Assembly: GCA_001798135.1 (NCBI GenBank)
Contig: MGRJ01000015.1
Location: forward strand, 186,001 to 250,000
Length of the DNA: 64,000 nucleotides
Source of the DNA: Deltaproteobacteria bacterium RIFCSPHIGHO2_02_FULL_40_28
GTDB taxonomy: Bacteria > UBA10199 > 2-12-FULL-40-28
Direction: 5' to 3'
Positions 27,912 through 37,065 of the stretch are shown here, piece by piece; positions within the stretch are counted from its first letter, which is position 1, and every line of letters begins with the position of its first letter. Position numbers and translations under genes: made by a program. Under the pieces are notes generated by a model. The model did no database searches, was not told where the DNA came from, and saw nothing but the letters and a program-made list of their open reading frames with translations.

Positions 27912-28283
27912 ATGGAACAACAAAATCAACAAGTAAAACCATTAGATGAAACTATCCCCATTATAACCCTGACAGGAAAAGCCATGAATAAAATCAAGGG
28001 GGTAACCCTATCAAACCCAAACTATGAAGGAAAACTTTTCCGAATTTCAGTAGAAGGTGGGGGGTGTAGTGGATTTCAATATGGCTTTAGCTTTGATGAT
28101 CCCAAGGAAGGAGACATTAAGGTAAGCTGTGGAGATTTAAATGTACTCGTTGATTCTCAAACCAGGCTTTATGTGCATGGCTCACAAATTGATTATGTTG
28201 AAGATTTAAAAAGTTCTGGTTTTGTAGTTCAAAATCCCAAAGCCAAGGCTACCTGTGGCTGTGGCGTTTCCTTTACTGTTTAA
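27912..28283 (+). CDS. HesB/IscA-family iron-sulfur carrier (ErpA-like)
   Basis: A-type Fe-S carrier that delivers clusters to apo-enzymes. The three cluster cysteines are visible: Cys in EGGGCSGFQYG and the C-terminal CGCG of KATCGCGVSF. IDYVEDLKSSGFVVQNP between them is typical. It has a 30-residue N-terminal extension rich in Gln/Pro that ordinary IscA lacks. The 3' end overlaps tsaE by 4 bases with no terminator. No isc/suf operon is next to it. Confidence 0.92.
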   Translation: MEQQNQQVKPLDETIPIITLTGKAMNKIKGVTLSNPNYEGKLFRISVEGGGCSGFQYGFSFDDPKEGDIKVSCGDLNVLVDSQTRLYVHGSQIDYVEDLKSSGFVVQNPKAKATCGCGVSFTV

Positions 28284-28690
28284 CCCATCGAAATTTTTCT
28301 TACTCCCCCATTTTCAACTTCTAAAATAATTTGGTGGGTATACCAATCTCTCATCTCTAAAAATTTATTTCCCCATTCAATAACAGTAATATTGTCTTTA
28401 ATTTGATCTTCAAAATCAAGATCAAGCACTTCTCTAAAATAATCTAGGCGATAAAAATCCAAATGATAAAGAAAACCTTGGGCAAGAGGATACTGATGCA
28501 TCAAGGAAAAGGTTGGAGAATGCACTAACTCTAAGTGTACCCCCCCCAAACCCTCATAAAGTCCTCGCACAAAAGTTGTTTTTCCAGCTCCTAACTCCCC
28601 AACAAGAGAAAGACAAGACCCTGGTTTTAAATTCTTGGCAAAAGCACTTCCCAAATTTTCAGTTTCCTCATTACTTTTTGTATAATGCAT
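28280..28690 (-). CDS. tsaE: tRNA t6A synthesis ATPase TsaE
   Basis: ATPase that works with TsaB, TsaC and TsaD to make N6-threonylcarbamoyladenosine in tRNAs reading ANN codons. Walker A is GELGAGKTTFVRGL (residues 31-44 region), followed by SPTFSLMHQY and the YHLDFYRL motif with a Walker B-like DFEDQI and VIEWG. Length (136) is normal. It overlaps the end of the nnr gene by 20 bases, closing the tilS-to-tsaE cluster. Confidence 0.93.
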   Translation of the reverse strand: MHYTKSNEETENLGSAFAKNLKPGSCLSLVGELGAGKTTFVRGLYEGLGGVHLELVHSPTFSLMHQYPLAQGFLYHLDFYRLDYFREVLDLDFEDQIKDNITVIEWGNKFLEMRDWYTHQIILEVENGGVRKISMG

Positions 28691-30185
28691 AAATCTTCCA
28701 ATGCGATAGAATCTCAGAAGCTAAAACAACACGATGTCCTTTTTTTTCTAGGGTATCTGCCACTAACCCAGTTAAAAAAGGCCCTCCTAAAATGGCCTCG
28801 ATGCAAAACCCATGTTCCGAAATTAATCCTGCCAAAATTCCACAAAGCACATCACCCTGGCCAGCGCTTGCCTGTGCTGGATTGCCCGTTGGGTTAATCC
28901 ATTGATCACCATCTGGGAAAGTAATCACACTACAATAACCTTTCAAGATAAGACAAACCCCATACTGGGTTGAAAAGTTTCTAGCAAAGGAAATGCGATT
29001 TTTTTGAACCTCATTGCTCGTTTTTTTAAGTAGCCTCCCCATTTCACCAGGGTGTGGAGTGAGAAGAGTTGGATATTTTCTTTCACGTAATAAATTAAGG
29101 TTTAAAGACAAGGCATTAAGAGCATCAGCATCCAAAATAAGAGGCATCTTAATTTTTGCAATAATTTCGTGAACAAATTCTATGGTAGAAGAATTACTTC
29201 CCAAACCAGGTCCTAAAATAACAACGGAAGCCTCTTTTATTTTTTCTAAAACTTTTGGAACATGTTCTTTGCTAAAACAATCTCCATCACCAATAGGTTC
29301 GTACATGACCTCTAAATGAGAATAATCAATGCGTTGATAAGAATTTTTTGGCAAAATAAAAGTAGCAAGCCCTGCTCCCGCTTTTAAAGCTCCAAAACAA
29401 GATAAAACTCCAGCTCCAATTTTTCCAAGAGACCCTCCAATAACAAAAACATGACCAAAATTTCCCTTATGAGAATTTTTTGTACGTTTTTGAAATAAAA
29501 CTTTTATTTTTTCTTTCGTCACTAAATGATGGGAAGGGTTCATTGATATAAGAAGTTCGTTTTTAAGACCAATGGGAACTACATCAATAAGCCCCACATA
29601 GTCATGGGCATCTCCTACAAAAAGGCCCAGCTTAGGAAAACCAAGCGTGATGGTGCGATGAGCCGATACGCTTGTTCCCAAAACTTCTCCTGTATTACTA
29701 TCTAATCCAGAAGGAATATCAATGCTCACAATAGGTACATTCAAACCATTCATCCAATGAACACATTTCTGGTGCAAACCAGTCAAAGGTTTATTTAAAC
29801 CCGTACCAAACAAAGCATCAACAATTACAGAATGATTTTTAATTTTTAAATCTTTTTTATCTTGAACAAAAAAAATAGGAATTTTTTTAGGACATTTTTT
29901 ATATTGAATAAAAGCATCGCCCTTTAATTTTTTTTCATCTCCTACAATAAACACAGTAACTGAAATCTTTTTTTGAAATAAAAGCCTGGCTACAACCAAA
30001 CCATCTCCCCCGTTATTTCCCATGCCACAAACAATAAGAACGCTTTCCTTTTTTTTAAGATAATTTTGCAAAAGAATTTTGGTCACTGCACGACCTGCAT
30101 TTTCCATAAGAGTTAACGAGGAAATACCAGCAGCAATACTTTTGGCATCTAGTTTTTGCATTTCTTCTCTGGTTAAAATATCCAT
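28671..30185 (-). CDS. nnr: Bifunctional NAD(P)H-hydrate epimerase / dehydratase
   Basis: Repairs damaged NADHX/NADPHX. The N-terminal half (about 1-215) is the epimerase with VCGMGNNGGDGLVVARLL and DALFGTGLNKPL. The C-terminal half (about 225-500) is the ADP/ATP-dependent dehydratase with VIGGSLGKIGAGVLS, VILGPGLGSN, DADALN, LTPHPGEMGRL and GQGDVLCGILAGL. Start: ATG 30185 has AAGGTGA 3 to 6 bases before it; a GTG at 30191 overlapping the pdxJ stop is the alternative. The fusion is the usual bacterial YjeF form. Confidence 0.94.
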   Translation of the reverse strand: MDILTREEMQKLDAKSIAAGISSLTLMENAGRAVTKILLQNYLKKKESVLIVCGMGNNGGDGLVVARLLFQKKISVTVFIVGDEKKLKGDAFIQYKKCPKKIPIFFVQDKKDLKIKNHSVIVDALFGTGLNKPLTGLHQKCVHWMNGLNVPIVSIDIPSGLDSNTGEVLGTSVSAHRTITLGFPKLGLFVGDAHDYVGLIDVVPIGLKNELLISMNPSHHLVTKEKIKVLFQKRTKNSHKGNFGHVFVIGGSLGKIGAGVLSCFGALKAGAGLATFILPKNSYQRIDYSHLEVMYEPIGDGDCFSKEHVPKVLEKIKEASVVILGPGLGSNSSTIEFVHEIIAKIKMPLILDADALNALSLNLNLLRERKYPTLLTPHPGEMGRLLKKTSNEVQKNRISFARNFSTQYGVCLILKGYCSVITFPDGDQWINPTGNPAQASAGQGDVLCGILAGLISEHGFCIEAILGGPFLTGLVADTLEKKGHRVVLASEILSHWKIYALYKK

Positions 30186-30187
30186 AG

Positions 30188-30895
30188 TCACCTTAAAATA
30201 GCTTGGATCTCAGCAATCGCTTGTTTTAAACCAACAAAAACAGCACGTGAAATAATACTATGCCCAATATTGTACTCCTCGATCTGTTTAATTGAAACCA
30301 AGGAAGGTAAATTAGAAACATTTAAACCATGACCAGCATAAACTTTTAAATGACCAGCTGATTTAACTACATCATTAATTCTAGACCATTCTTCTTTTTC
30401 ATTTTTTTTACCAAAGGCATAAGCATAGGCCCCCGTATGAATTTCAATCGCAAAGGCTCCTAATTCTTTTGCTAATTTTATTTGTTTTATGTCTGGATCA
30501 ATAAATAAACTCACACAAATCTTTTCTGCCTGGAGTAATGAAATTACTTTTTGAATCTCATCTGTTTTTTTTGTGAGATCAAGCCCACCTTCGGTAGTAA
30601 TTTCTGACCGATTTTCAGGAACCAGGGTGGCTGTTTTAGGTTTGTAGCGAAGGGTGAACTCCGCCATTTGGGGGCTAGCTGACATTTCAAGATTAACTGG
30701 CAAAACTTTTGATTGGATAATACGAGCTAAATCGTCTTCTTGAATATGACGACGATCTTCACGTAAATGAAGAGTGACTTGATCTACATTGAGAGAGGTT
30801 AAAATCGAAAGAGATAAAAAGGGATCAGGCTCCACTCCCTTTCTGGCTTCGCGCAAGGTTGCAATGTGGTCAATGTTAACACCAAGTCTAGCCAT
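30188..30895 (-). CDS. pdxJ: Pyridoxine 5'-phosphate synthase
   Basis: Condenses 1-deoxyxylulose 5-phosphate with 3-amino-2-oxopropyl phosphate to give pyridoxine phosphate (vitamin B6, DXP-dependent route). The start RLGVNIDHIATLREARKG is diagnostic. VTLHLREDRRHIQ carries the catalytic His and Arg, with TLVPENR and EIHTGAYAYAF further on and AGHGLN near the end. Length (235) is normal. It lies 10 bases after glmM. PdxJ implies PdxA and the DXP pathway elsewhere in the genome. Confidence 0.96.
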   Translation of the reverse strand: MARLGVNIDHIATLREARKGVEPDPFLSLSILTSLNVDQVTLHLREDRRHIQEDDLARIIQSKVLPVNLEMSASPQMAEFTLRYKPKTATLVPENRSEITTEGGLDLTKKTDEIQKVISLLQAEKICVSLFIDPDIKQIKLAKELGAFAIEIHTGAYAYAFGKKNEKEEWSRINDVVKSAGHLKVYAGHGLNVSNLPSLVSIKQIEEYNIGHSIISRAVFVGLKQAIAEIQAILR

Positions 30896-30905
30896 GATTT
30901 AAAAA

Positions 30906-32249
30906 TCAAAGGTGGGTTTGAAGACATTCAGAAATGCGATCAATACATTGATTCACCTTATCATCACTCTCCCCTTCTACCATCACACGCAACAAAGGTT
31001 CTGTTCCAGAATAACGAATAACAACACGCCCTTTTCCTAAATCTTTTTCGATCTGGTGAAGTTCATCCTGAATGACCTTATCTGTTTGAATATCCCTTTG
31101 CTTTTTCACTGAAATATTTTTTATTTTTTGTGGGAAAACCAGCATATCATTGACAAGATCTTCCAAGGGAAGACTTTTCTTAATCATGCAAGCTAACACT
31201 TGAAGAGCTGCCAACAATCCATCTCCCGTGGTAGAAAGATCCATCATGATTAAATGCCCAGAAGGTTCTCCTCCTACTGTGTATCCTTTATTTCGCATTT
31301 CTTCTACAATGTAGCGATCTCCCACAGCTGTGCGTACAAAATTAATTTTTTGATCGTGCAGATAGCTTTCAAGACCCATGTTGCTCATAATCGTACCAAC
31401 CACTGTATCTTTGTAGAGTCTGGATTCACTTTTACGCTCCATGGCTAAAATAGCTAAAACGCGATCTCCATTAATAATACGCCCTTTGGCATCACAAAGA
31501 ATAAGGCGATCGGCGTCTCCATCAAGAGCAATGCCTAAATCAGCATTGCACTCTTTAACCTTCTTACACAACTCCTCTGGATGCAAGGCCCCACATTTTT
31601 CGTTGATATTAACTCCATTAGGGTCATGATTAATGGCTACAACTTCAGCATCCATCTCAGAAAGCACTAAAGGAGCTACATGGTAGGCTGCTCCATGGGC
31701 ACAATCTACAACCACCTTTAAACCTTTTAAGGTCAAGCTTCGTGGAAAAGTTGATTTTAAGAATTCTGCATACCTCCCTACAGCATCATCAATACGCACA
31801 GCACGACCAATATCAGCGCCTGTAGGACGTATGGAATCGTCAACAGCTTGAAAAACAAAATCCTGCATTTGAGATTCGATTTCATCGGGAAGCTTAAAGC
31901 CATCACGATCAAAAAATTTGATTCCATTATCACTAAAACCATTGTGCGAAGCTGAAATAACAACACCAGCATCGGCCCGCATGGCTGTTGTTAAAAAAGC
32001 AATGCCAGGGGTAGGTAGTGGCCCCGTTAAAACAGCAATAGAACCCATCGAGCTAATTCCAGCCGAAAGAGCATATTCAAACATATAGCTTGATCTTCTG
32101 GTATCCTTGCCAATAACAATGCGTCCAAAACCCTGTTTTCTGGCAAAATGAAAGGCAATGGCTTGCCCTAGAGCTAAAGCTACCTCAGGGGTCATGGGAT
32201 AACGATTGGCTCTGCCTCTGACTCCATCTGTTCCAAACAATTTTTCCAT
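30906..32249 (-). CDS. glmM: Phosphoglucosamine mutase
   Basis: Converts glucosamine-6-phosphate to glucosamine-1-phosphate for UDP-GlcNAc, feeding peptidoglycan and lipopolysaccharide. The start KLFGTDGVRGRAN is typical, the phosphoserine loop is ISASHNGFSDNG (Ser101), the metal loop is LDGDADRLI, and the sugar loop is GGEPSGHLI. The phosphate-binding IRYSGTEPLLRVMVEG closes the chain. Length (447) is normal. It follows folP by 9 bases. Confidence 0.96.
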   Translation of the reverse strand: MEKLFGTDGVRGRANRYPMTPEVALALGQAIAFHFARKQGFGRIVIGKDTRRSSYMFEYALSAGISSMGSIAVLTGPLPTPGIAFLTTAMRADAGVVISASHNGFSDNGIKFFDRDGFKLPDEIESQMQDFVFQAVDDSIRPTGADIGRAVRIDDAVGRYAEFLKSTFPRSLTLKGLKVVVDCAHGAAYHVAPLVLSEMDAEVVAINHDPNGVNINEKCGALHPEELCKKVKECNADLGIALDGDADRLILCDAKGRIINGDRVLAILAMERKSESRLYKDTVVGTIMSNMGLESYLHDQKINFVRTAVGDRYIVEEMRNKGYTVGGEPSGHLIMMDLSTTGDGLLAALQVLACMIKKSLPLEDLVNDMLVFPQKIKNISVKKQRDIQTDKVIQDELHQIEKDLGKGRVVIRYSGTEPLLRVMVEGESDDKVNQCIDRISECLQTHL

Positions 32250-32258
32250 AATTTCCTT

Positions 32259-33041
32259 TTAAACAAAATGCCGTGAAAAATCAAGCAGAGCTACACTGGG
32301 AGCCACATCATGAGTACGAATCAAACTAGCCCCTTTTTGAAGAGCAACAAAGGCAGCGAGAAGAGAAGGAATAAGTCTTTCCTCTGGAGTAGCCCCTCCT
32401 AAAAATCGTTTACGTGAAAGTCCAACTAAAAGTGGAAATCCTAGTTTGCACAGTTCGTCTAAATGGGAAAGAAGTTCCCAATTATGCGAGAGGTTTTTGG
32501 CAAAACCAAAACCCGGATCTAAAATAATTTGTTCTTTTGTGATTCCAGCCTTTAAAGCCAGCGAAACTTTTTTTAAAAGCTCACTGGCTACTTCTCTTGC
32601 CACATCATCGTACGAAGCCAAAGCATCCATAGTTTCTGGATTACCACGTGCATGCATTATAATCACCTTAACTCCCAGCTTAGTTACAAGGGAAGCCATA
32701 GAAGAATCGTAAGATAATCCTGAAACATCATTGATAAGACTAGCTCCTTTTAAAACAGCTTCATGGGCAACCTTTGCTTTTCTTGTATCAATACTCAAAG
32801 GGATACGAAGAATCTTTTTAAGAGCAATCATTAGAGGCAAAACTCTCTCTAATTCTTCTTCTTCAGAAACAAGGGTAGCTCCTGGCCTTGTTGATTCACC
32901 TCCTACATCAATAAAAGCTGCTCCCTCTTTTTCCATCTGAAGAGCACGTGCAATTGCCTTTTCTAAATGATGGGATTGGCTTTGAGCATAAAATGAATCG
33001 GGCGTACAATTGATAATCCCCATGATACCAAAAATTTTCAT
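32259..33041 (-). CDS. folP: Dihydropteroate synthase
   Basis: Joins p-aminobenzoate to dihydropterin pyrophosphate in folate synthesis; the sulfonamide target. Signatures: GIINCTPDSFY near the start (pterin and phosphate loop 1), DVGGESTRPGA (loop 2), SIDTRKAKVA, INDVSGL, ILDPGFGFAKN and LVGLSRKRFLG, ending with TIRTHDV-like SLIRTHDVAPS. Length (260) is close to usual. Start codon shares one base with the ftsH stop, so translation is coupled. Confidence 0.96.
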   Translation of the reverse strand: MKIFGIMGIINCTPDSFYAQSQSHHLEKAIARALQMEKEGAAFIDVGGESTRPGATLVSEEEELERVLPLMIALKKILRIPLSIDTRKAKVAHEAVLKGASLINDVSGLSYDSSMASLVTKLGVKVIIMHARGNPETMDALASYDDVAREVASELLKKVSLALKAGITKEQIILDPGFGFAKNLSHNWELLSHLDELCKLGFPLLVGLSRKRFLGGATPEERLIPSLLAAFVALQKGASLIRTHDVAPSVALLDFSRHFV

Positions 33042-34948
33042 TAGGCTTTGCCGGGATAAGCCATAGGTGAAATCACAGGCTTGAACGAAGGATTTTCAGA
33101 TTTTTCTGGAACCTTTTCTTCTACTGTTTTAGCTAAGGGAGGCAATTTTTCTCCTCGCATAATCATATCAATTTGCTCACCAGTTAAAATTTCATATTCC
33201 AAAAGGGCAGTTGCTATTTGATGTAGGCTTTCAAGATGGGTGGATAAAATATTTTTGGCGCGCTCATAATTCTTTAACACAATACGCTTTACTTCTTCAT
33301 CAATCATGACGGCAGTTGATTCACTGTAATCTTGATGTTGGGCAATTTCTCGTCCTAAAAAAATCTGCTCTTCTTTTTTTCCAAAAGTTAAGGGACCCAT
33401 TTTTTCAGACATTCCCCACTCACAAACCATTTTACGTGAAATATCAGTAGCTCTCTCAAAATCATTGCCAGCACCTGTTGTGAGCTCACCAAAAATAAGT
33501 TCTTCGGCTACTCGCCCCCCCATCAAGATGGAAATTAAATCTTCTGTATATTTTCGTGACTGCATGTACTTATCGCGCTCTGGCAATTGCTGGGTAAGCC
33601 CTAAGGCCATGCCACGAGGAATAATAGTTACCTTATGCACTGGATCAGTACCAGGTATCATTCGGGCTACCAAAGTATGCCCTGCTTCATGATAAGCCGT
33701 CACCTTTTTTTCTTCATCACTGATCAACATGGATCTTCTTTCTGAACCCATAAGAACCTTATCTTTAGCCATTTCAAAATCCATCATTTTGACTTCTTTG
33801 CTATTTTTTCTGGCTGCAAAAAGAGCTGATTCATTAACTAAATTTTCTAAATCAGCTCCACAAAAACCAGGAGTACCTCTAGCAATCGACATAAGATCGA
33901 CATCATCAGCCAAAGGAACTCTTTTAACATGAATTTTTAGAATAGCCTCACGCCCTTTTAAATCGGGCCTTGCAACTACTATACGGCGATCAAAACGCCC
34001 AGGACGAAGAAGAGCTGGATCTAAAACATCGGGACGGTTGGTTGCTGCAATTAAAATAACCCCATCATTACTTTCAAAACCATCCATCTCAACTAAAAGT
34101 TGATTAAGAGTTTGTTCGCGTTCATCGTGCCCTCCACCTAAGCCTGCTCCTCGGTGTCTGCCTACGGCATCAATTTCATCAATAAAAATAATACAGGGAG
34201 CATTTTTTTTCCCTTGTTCAAAAAGATCTCTCACGCGTGAAGCACCAACTCCAACAAACATCTCCACAAAATCACTTCCCGAAATACTAAAAAAAGGAAC
34301 TCCCGCCTCACCAGCAATGGCACGCGCTAAAAGAGTTTTACCTGTTCCTGGAGCACCCATTAAAAGCACACCCCTGGGAATTCGCCCTCCCAGTTTGGTA
34401 AATTTGTGTGGCTCTCTTAAAAATTCGATAATTTCTTGCAGGTCGTCTTTAGCTTCTTCTACTCCTGCAACATCAGCAAAGGTAATTCTTCTTTGTGTAT
34501 CAGACATCAGCCGAGCTTTTGATTTGCCAAAGGACAGGGCCTTGCCACCACCAATTTGTAATTGCCGCATAAAAAAGAAAAAGAAAACAAACAGAAGAAT
34601 CATGGGAAGCCACGAGAACAAAAACTGTTGCCAAATAGGAGTATCTTCTTTTTTACGAAATTCTACTTTTAAATCTTCGTTAGAAAGCATTTCTATTACT
34701 TTGCTATTATCGATAGGACCAATCGTAGTAAAATAAACGCCTTCATTGACATCCGCTTTAAACTTACCTGTGTATTCTTCACCCTTTACAATCACCTCTT
34801 CGAGTTGTTTGGCACGTACAGCAGAAACAAATTCACTGAAGGTGAGTTCTTTTTTAAAAGAGGGCTTTGCATTAAAAAAATGAACAACAGAAAAGGACAT
34901 TAAAATAACAATAATCCATAAAGCCAACGTTTTTTGTGTTTGTTTCAT
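33041..34948 (-). CDS. ftsH: ATP-dependent zinc metalloprotease FtsH
   Basis: Membrane-bound AAA+ protease that degrades unneeded cytosolic and membrane proteins. From the ATG at 34948: TM1 about 8-25, periplasmic domain about 26-108, TM2 about 110-128, AAA domain with Walker A GAPGTGKT (198-205), Walker [11 protein letters not shown], the SRH, and the zinc site HEAGH (420-424). Length is 635. A TTG at 34972 is an unlikely start. A promoter lies 33 bases upstream, inside the tilS-ftsH gap, so ftsH can be expressed apart from tilS. Confidence 0.96.
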   Translation of the reverse strand: MKQTQKTLALWIIVILMSFSVVHFFNAKPSFKKELTFSEFVSAVRAKQLEEVIVKGEEYTGKFKADVNEGVYFTTIGPIDNSKVIEMLSNEDLKVEFRKKEDTPIWQQFLFSWLPMILLFVFFFFFMRQLQIGGGKALSFGKSKARLMSDTQRRITFADVAGVEEAKDDLQEIIEFLREPHKFTKLGGRIPRGVLLMGAPGTGKTLLARAIAGEAGVPFFSISGSDFVEMFVGVGASRVRDLFEQGKKNAPCIIFIDEIDAVGRHRGAGLGGGHDEREQTLNQLLVEMDGFESNDGVILIAATNRPDVLDPALLRPGRFDRRIVVARPDLKGREAILKIHVKRVPLADDVDLMSIARGTPGFCGADLENLVNESALFAARKNSKEVKMMDFEMAKDKVLMGSERRSMLISDEEKKVTAYHEAGHTLVARMIPGTDPVHKVTIIPRGMALGLTQQLPERDKYMQSRKYTEDLISILMGGRVAEELIFGELTTGAGNDFERATDISRKMVCEWGMSEKMGPLTFGKKEEQIFLGREIAQHQDYSESTAVMIDEEVKRIVLKNYERAKNILSTHLESLHQIATALLEYEILTGEQIDMIMRGEKLPPLAKTVEEKVPEKSENPSFKPVISPMAYPGKA

Positions 34949-34980
34949 ATGCGGCAAACCTCTATCCCCCAAGCTTTTCC

Positions 34981-35009
34981 AATGTAACCTGTTAACCAGA
35001 AAGAATCAA
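34981..35009 (-). promoter_or_regulatory. Putative promoter of ftsH
   Basis: TTGATT (35004-35009) and TACATT (34981-34986) on the minus strand with a 17-base spacer. The leader would be about 26 bases and holds a purine run (AGAGG) usable as SD. Confidence 0.45.
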
Positions 35010-35018
35010 CAGTAAAGC

Positions 35019-36368
35019 TTAAGGGTTTTGATGTTTTAAAATACATAAAATAGGCTCCCTAGAATTTTTAACTTTATAATCATCCCCTACTTCATAACCT
35101 ACCAGAGCCACAATTTTCTCTTTTTGGCTTAGGACCAAAAGATTTCTACGATCAAAAAAAGGCACCTTTTTATCAATCAAATAATCTGAAATTTTTTTAG
35201 ACCCGGGAGCACCAAAAGGTTTAAAACGTTCTCCATTTTTTGGAGTTCTCAATTCCAAGGGATAAGAAAGTGTATCTTTTTTCAAAAAAAGAGGTCTAGA
35301 ACCAATATTTTTTTGACATTTGTCTTTAATCTCAGCAAGCAGTAACGAATTAAACTCTTCCACCTGAAGTGAAAAATCTGGAAAATGAAAAATACCAGGA
35401 CCTGGGATTAAAAAAGCTTCCTTTGTTTCTACCTTTAACCTAAAAAAACCAAAATGATCTGGTGTTATCTTTAAAAACAGTGCTCCCACAGGCCTTTCCA
35501 GGGTTCTTTTTTTAGCAATAAGGGAGTCAAGTTCTATAAAAAGCTTTTGTGAAAGAAAATGAAAACCTTCTTTCTGTAACCTGGCTTCCAAAACAAAAAA
35601 ACGAAGCACACGAGAAAGTGCCAAATAACTTTCACTGCACATCCAAACTTGAGCATGTTTCTGAAGAAAAGTATCACAATCTTTTTTGAGTTTTGGAAAA
35701 ATTTTTTGACATTGCGCGGACAAACTTAAAAGTTGCTGGGGCAGATGTGGTTTGTTTTTTTGAAGATGTGGCAGTAATTGATGCCTCACCCAATTACGAA
35801 AATACAAGGTAGTTAAATTTGTTGAATCTGTAACAAAGGGAATATTTTGAGATGCTGCATAAGAAAAAATTTCTGCTCTTGTACATTCTAACAAGGGACG
35901 CACAAAGGAAGTTTTGGGAGTAAAAGCTTTAATGGGCAGAATACCACAAAAACCTCTTAAACCTACCCCTCTCAAAAGGCGCATGAGAAGAGTTTCTAAT
36001 TGATCTCCCTCGTGATGTCCCGTTGCTACATACTTCCACTTTTTTTTATCAGCTTGAGAAAGAATATAATCTAACCTCATGTTTCTAGCACGCTCTTGTA
36101 CCCCAGCCCCCTTCTCTAAAGGAGAATCTACCACTTCAAGCAGGATACCCCATTTATGGAGTATATCTTCTACAAATTTTTGATCACGGTTTGATTCTTC
36201 TCCTCTTAAATGAAAATTAAAATGCACAGCAGAAACCTTGAAAGAAAGCTTCCAAAGCACATAAAGAAGCACCATCGAATCAATCCCACCCGAAACTAAA
36301 CAAACCAAATCATCGGATAAAGAAAGACCCCAACATTGAAGTTTAGATTGAATTTTTTTTTCAAACAA
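35019..36368 (-). CDS. tilS: tRNA(Ile)-lysidine synthase
   Basis: Modifies C34 of tRNA-Ile(CAU) to lysidine so it reads AUA. The PP-loop SGGIDS is at residues 26-31 from the chosen start, followed by HFNFHLRGEESNRDQ and ATGHHEGDQLETLLMRLLRG. The C-terminal tRNA-binding region ends with YLIDKKVPFFDRRNLLVL. Start: no ATG is available; a TTG at 36368 has AGGAG 7 bases upstream and gives FEKKIQSKLQ. A TTG at 36398 would lie too close to the promoter. About 449 residues, a normal length. Confidence 0.9.
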   Translation of the reverse strand: MFEKKIQSKLQCWGLSLSDDLVCLVSGGIDSMVLLYVLWKLSFKVSAVHFNFHLRGEESNRDQKFVEDILHKWGILLEVVDSPLEKGAGVQERARNMRLDYILSQADKKKWKYVATGHHEGDQLETLLMRLLRGVGLRGFCGILPIKAFTPKTSFVRPLLECTRAEIFSYAASQNIPFVTDSTNLTTLYFRNWVRHQLLPHLQKNKPHLPQQLLSLSAQCQKIFPKLKKDCDTFLQKHAQVWMCSESYLALSRVLRFFVLEARLQKEGFHFLSQKLFIELDSLIAKKRTLERPVGALFLKITPDHFGFFRLKVETKEAFLIPGPGIFHFPDFSLQVEEFNSLLLAEIKDKCQKNIGSRPLFLKKDTLSYPLELRTPKNGERFKPFGAPGSKKISDYLIDKKVPFFDRRNLLVLSQKEKIVALVGYEVGDDYKVKNSREPILCILKHQNP

Positions 36369-36388
36369 AAAAACTCCTAACTGAGGAT

Positions 36389-36417
36389 AAATTAACAATT
36401 TTCTCTTGATAAATCAA
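36389..36417 (-). promoter_or_regulatory. Putative promoter of tilS
   Basis: TTGATT (36412-36417) and TAATTT (36389-36394) on the minus strand are 17 bases apart. The start point would be near 36382, inside the longer tilS reading frame, which supports the TTG at 36368 as the true start. Confidence 0.5.
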
Positions 36418-36449
36418 GTGGTTATGACTCACTGCGCTATTTTATTCTT

Positions 36450-36478
36450 TTGACATCCCAGAGGGGTTACGATTAAGA
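36450..36478 (+). promoter_or_regulatory. Putative promoter of the receiver-domain gene
   Basis: A perfect -35 TTGACA (36450-36455) is followed after 17 bases by TTAAGA (36473-36478), with a better -10 alternative TAAGAA one base on. Eight bases remain to the ATG, so the transcript leader is nearly absent. Confidence 0.4.
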
Positions 36479-36486
36479 ATAAGGGG

Positions 36487-37047
36487 ATGCTTCAAAAACA
36501 ACTTTTAGTTATTGATTCTAACTCTTACCATTTTGAAATTTTAATGAGCAGCCTTGGTCAACTCCCACAAGTTCGTTTTCACATTACCAGGGCTCTTAAT
36601 ATGGAGCAGGGAATATTGATGTTAAAAAGCAAGCGTTACGACTTGGTTTTAACCGAAAATTTCAGCATGGAAGAAGGAGAATGGATTACCAAACTTTCAG
36701 AAAAAAGTCGCGGCACACCCATTGTTATTCTCACTTCACAAAGAGATGATAGACAAGCCATTGATGCCATTCGCTTAGGAGCTGCAGATTATCTTTTAAA
36801 AAATAAACAAACCCTGGATCTTCTGCCCTATACTCTTCTCAAAACTATCGAAAAAAGAAAAAATAAATTTATCAAACCGAGAACAACTCCCCTCGATATG
36901 CTGTCTAAAAATATCAGGTCTTTAACGAGTCTTTTGAATGAACCTGCTAAAAAATGGGCTGGAACCGGAAAACAAATTCATCTTACCGGCATTAAAAACG
37001 AAATAAGAAACATAAAAAAAATAATAAAAAACATAGTATTAGAATAG
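36487..37047 (+). CDS. Atypical receiver-domain protein with Glu at the phosphorylation site
   Basis: Response-regulator receiver of 186 residues with no DNA-binding output domain. The fold runs LLVIDSN, YDLVLTENFS, IVILTSQRDD and GAADYLLKNK. The last two supply the conserved Thr and Lys. The phospho-acceptor position is Glu57 instead of Asp, and the acidic pocket is reduced to a single Asp10. Glu can mimic phospho-Asp, so it may be locked on or act as a scaffold. A basic helical tail of about 55 residues (130-186) follows. It converges on the FHA-GGDEF gene, 18 bases away. Confidence 0.82.
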   Translation: MLQKQLLVIDSNSYHFEILMSSLGQLPQVRFHITRALNMEQGILMLKSKRYDLVLTENFSMEEGEWITKLSEKSRGTPIVILTSQRDDRQAIDAIRLGAADYLLKNKQTLDLLPYTLLKTIEKRKNKFIKPRTTPLDMLSKNIRSLTSLLNEPAKKWAGTGKQIHLTGIKNEIRNIKKIIKNIVLE

Positions 37048-37065
37048 AAATATTAATGTTTTAGA

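Noticed and set aside
34317-34736. 139-residue open frame on the plus strand
   Set aside because: Lies antisense within the conserved ftsH AAA domain, with no family match, so it is a shadow of ftsH.
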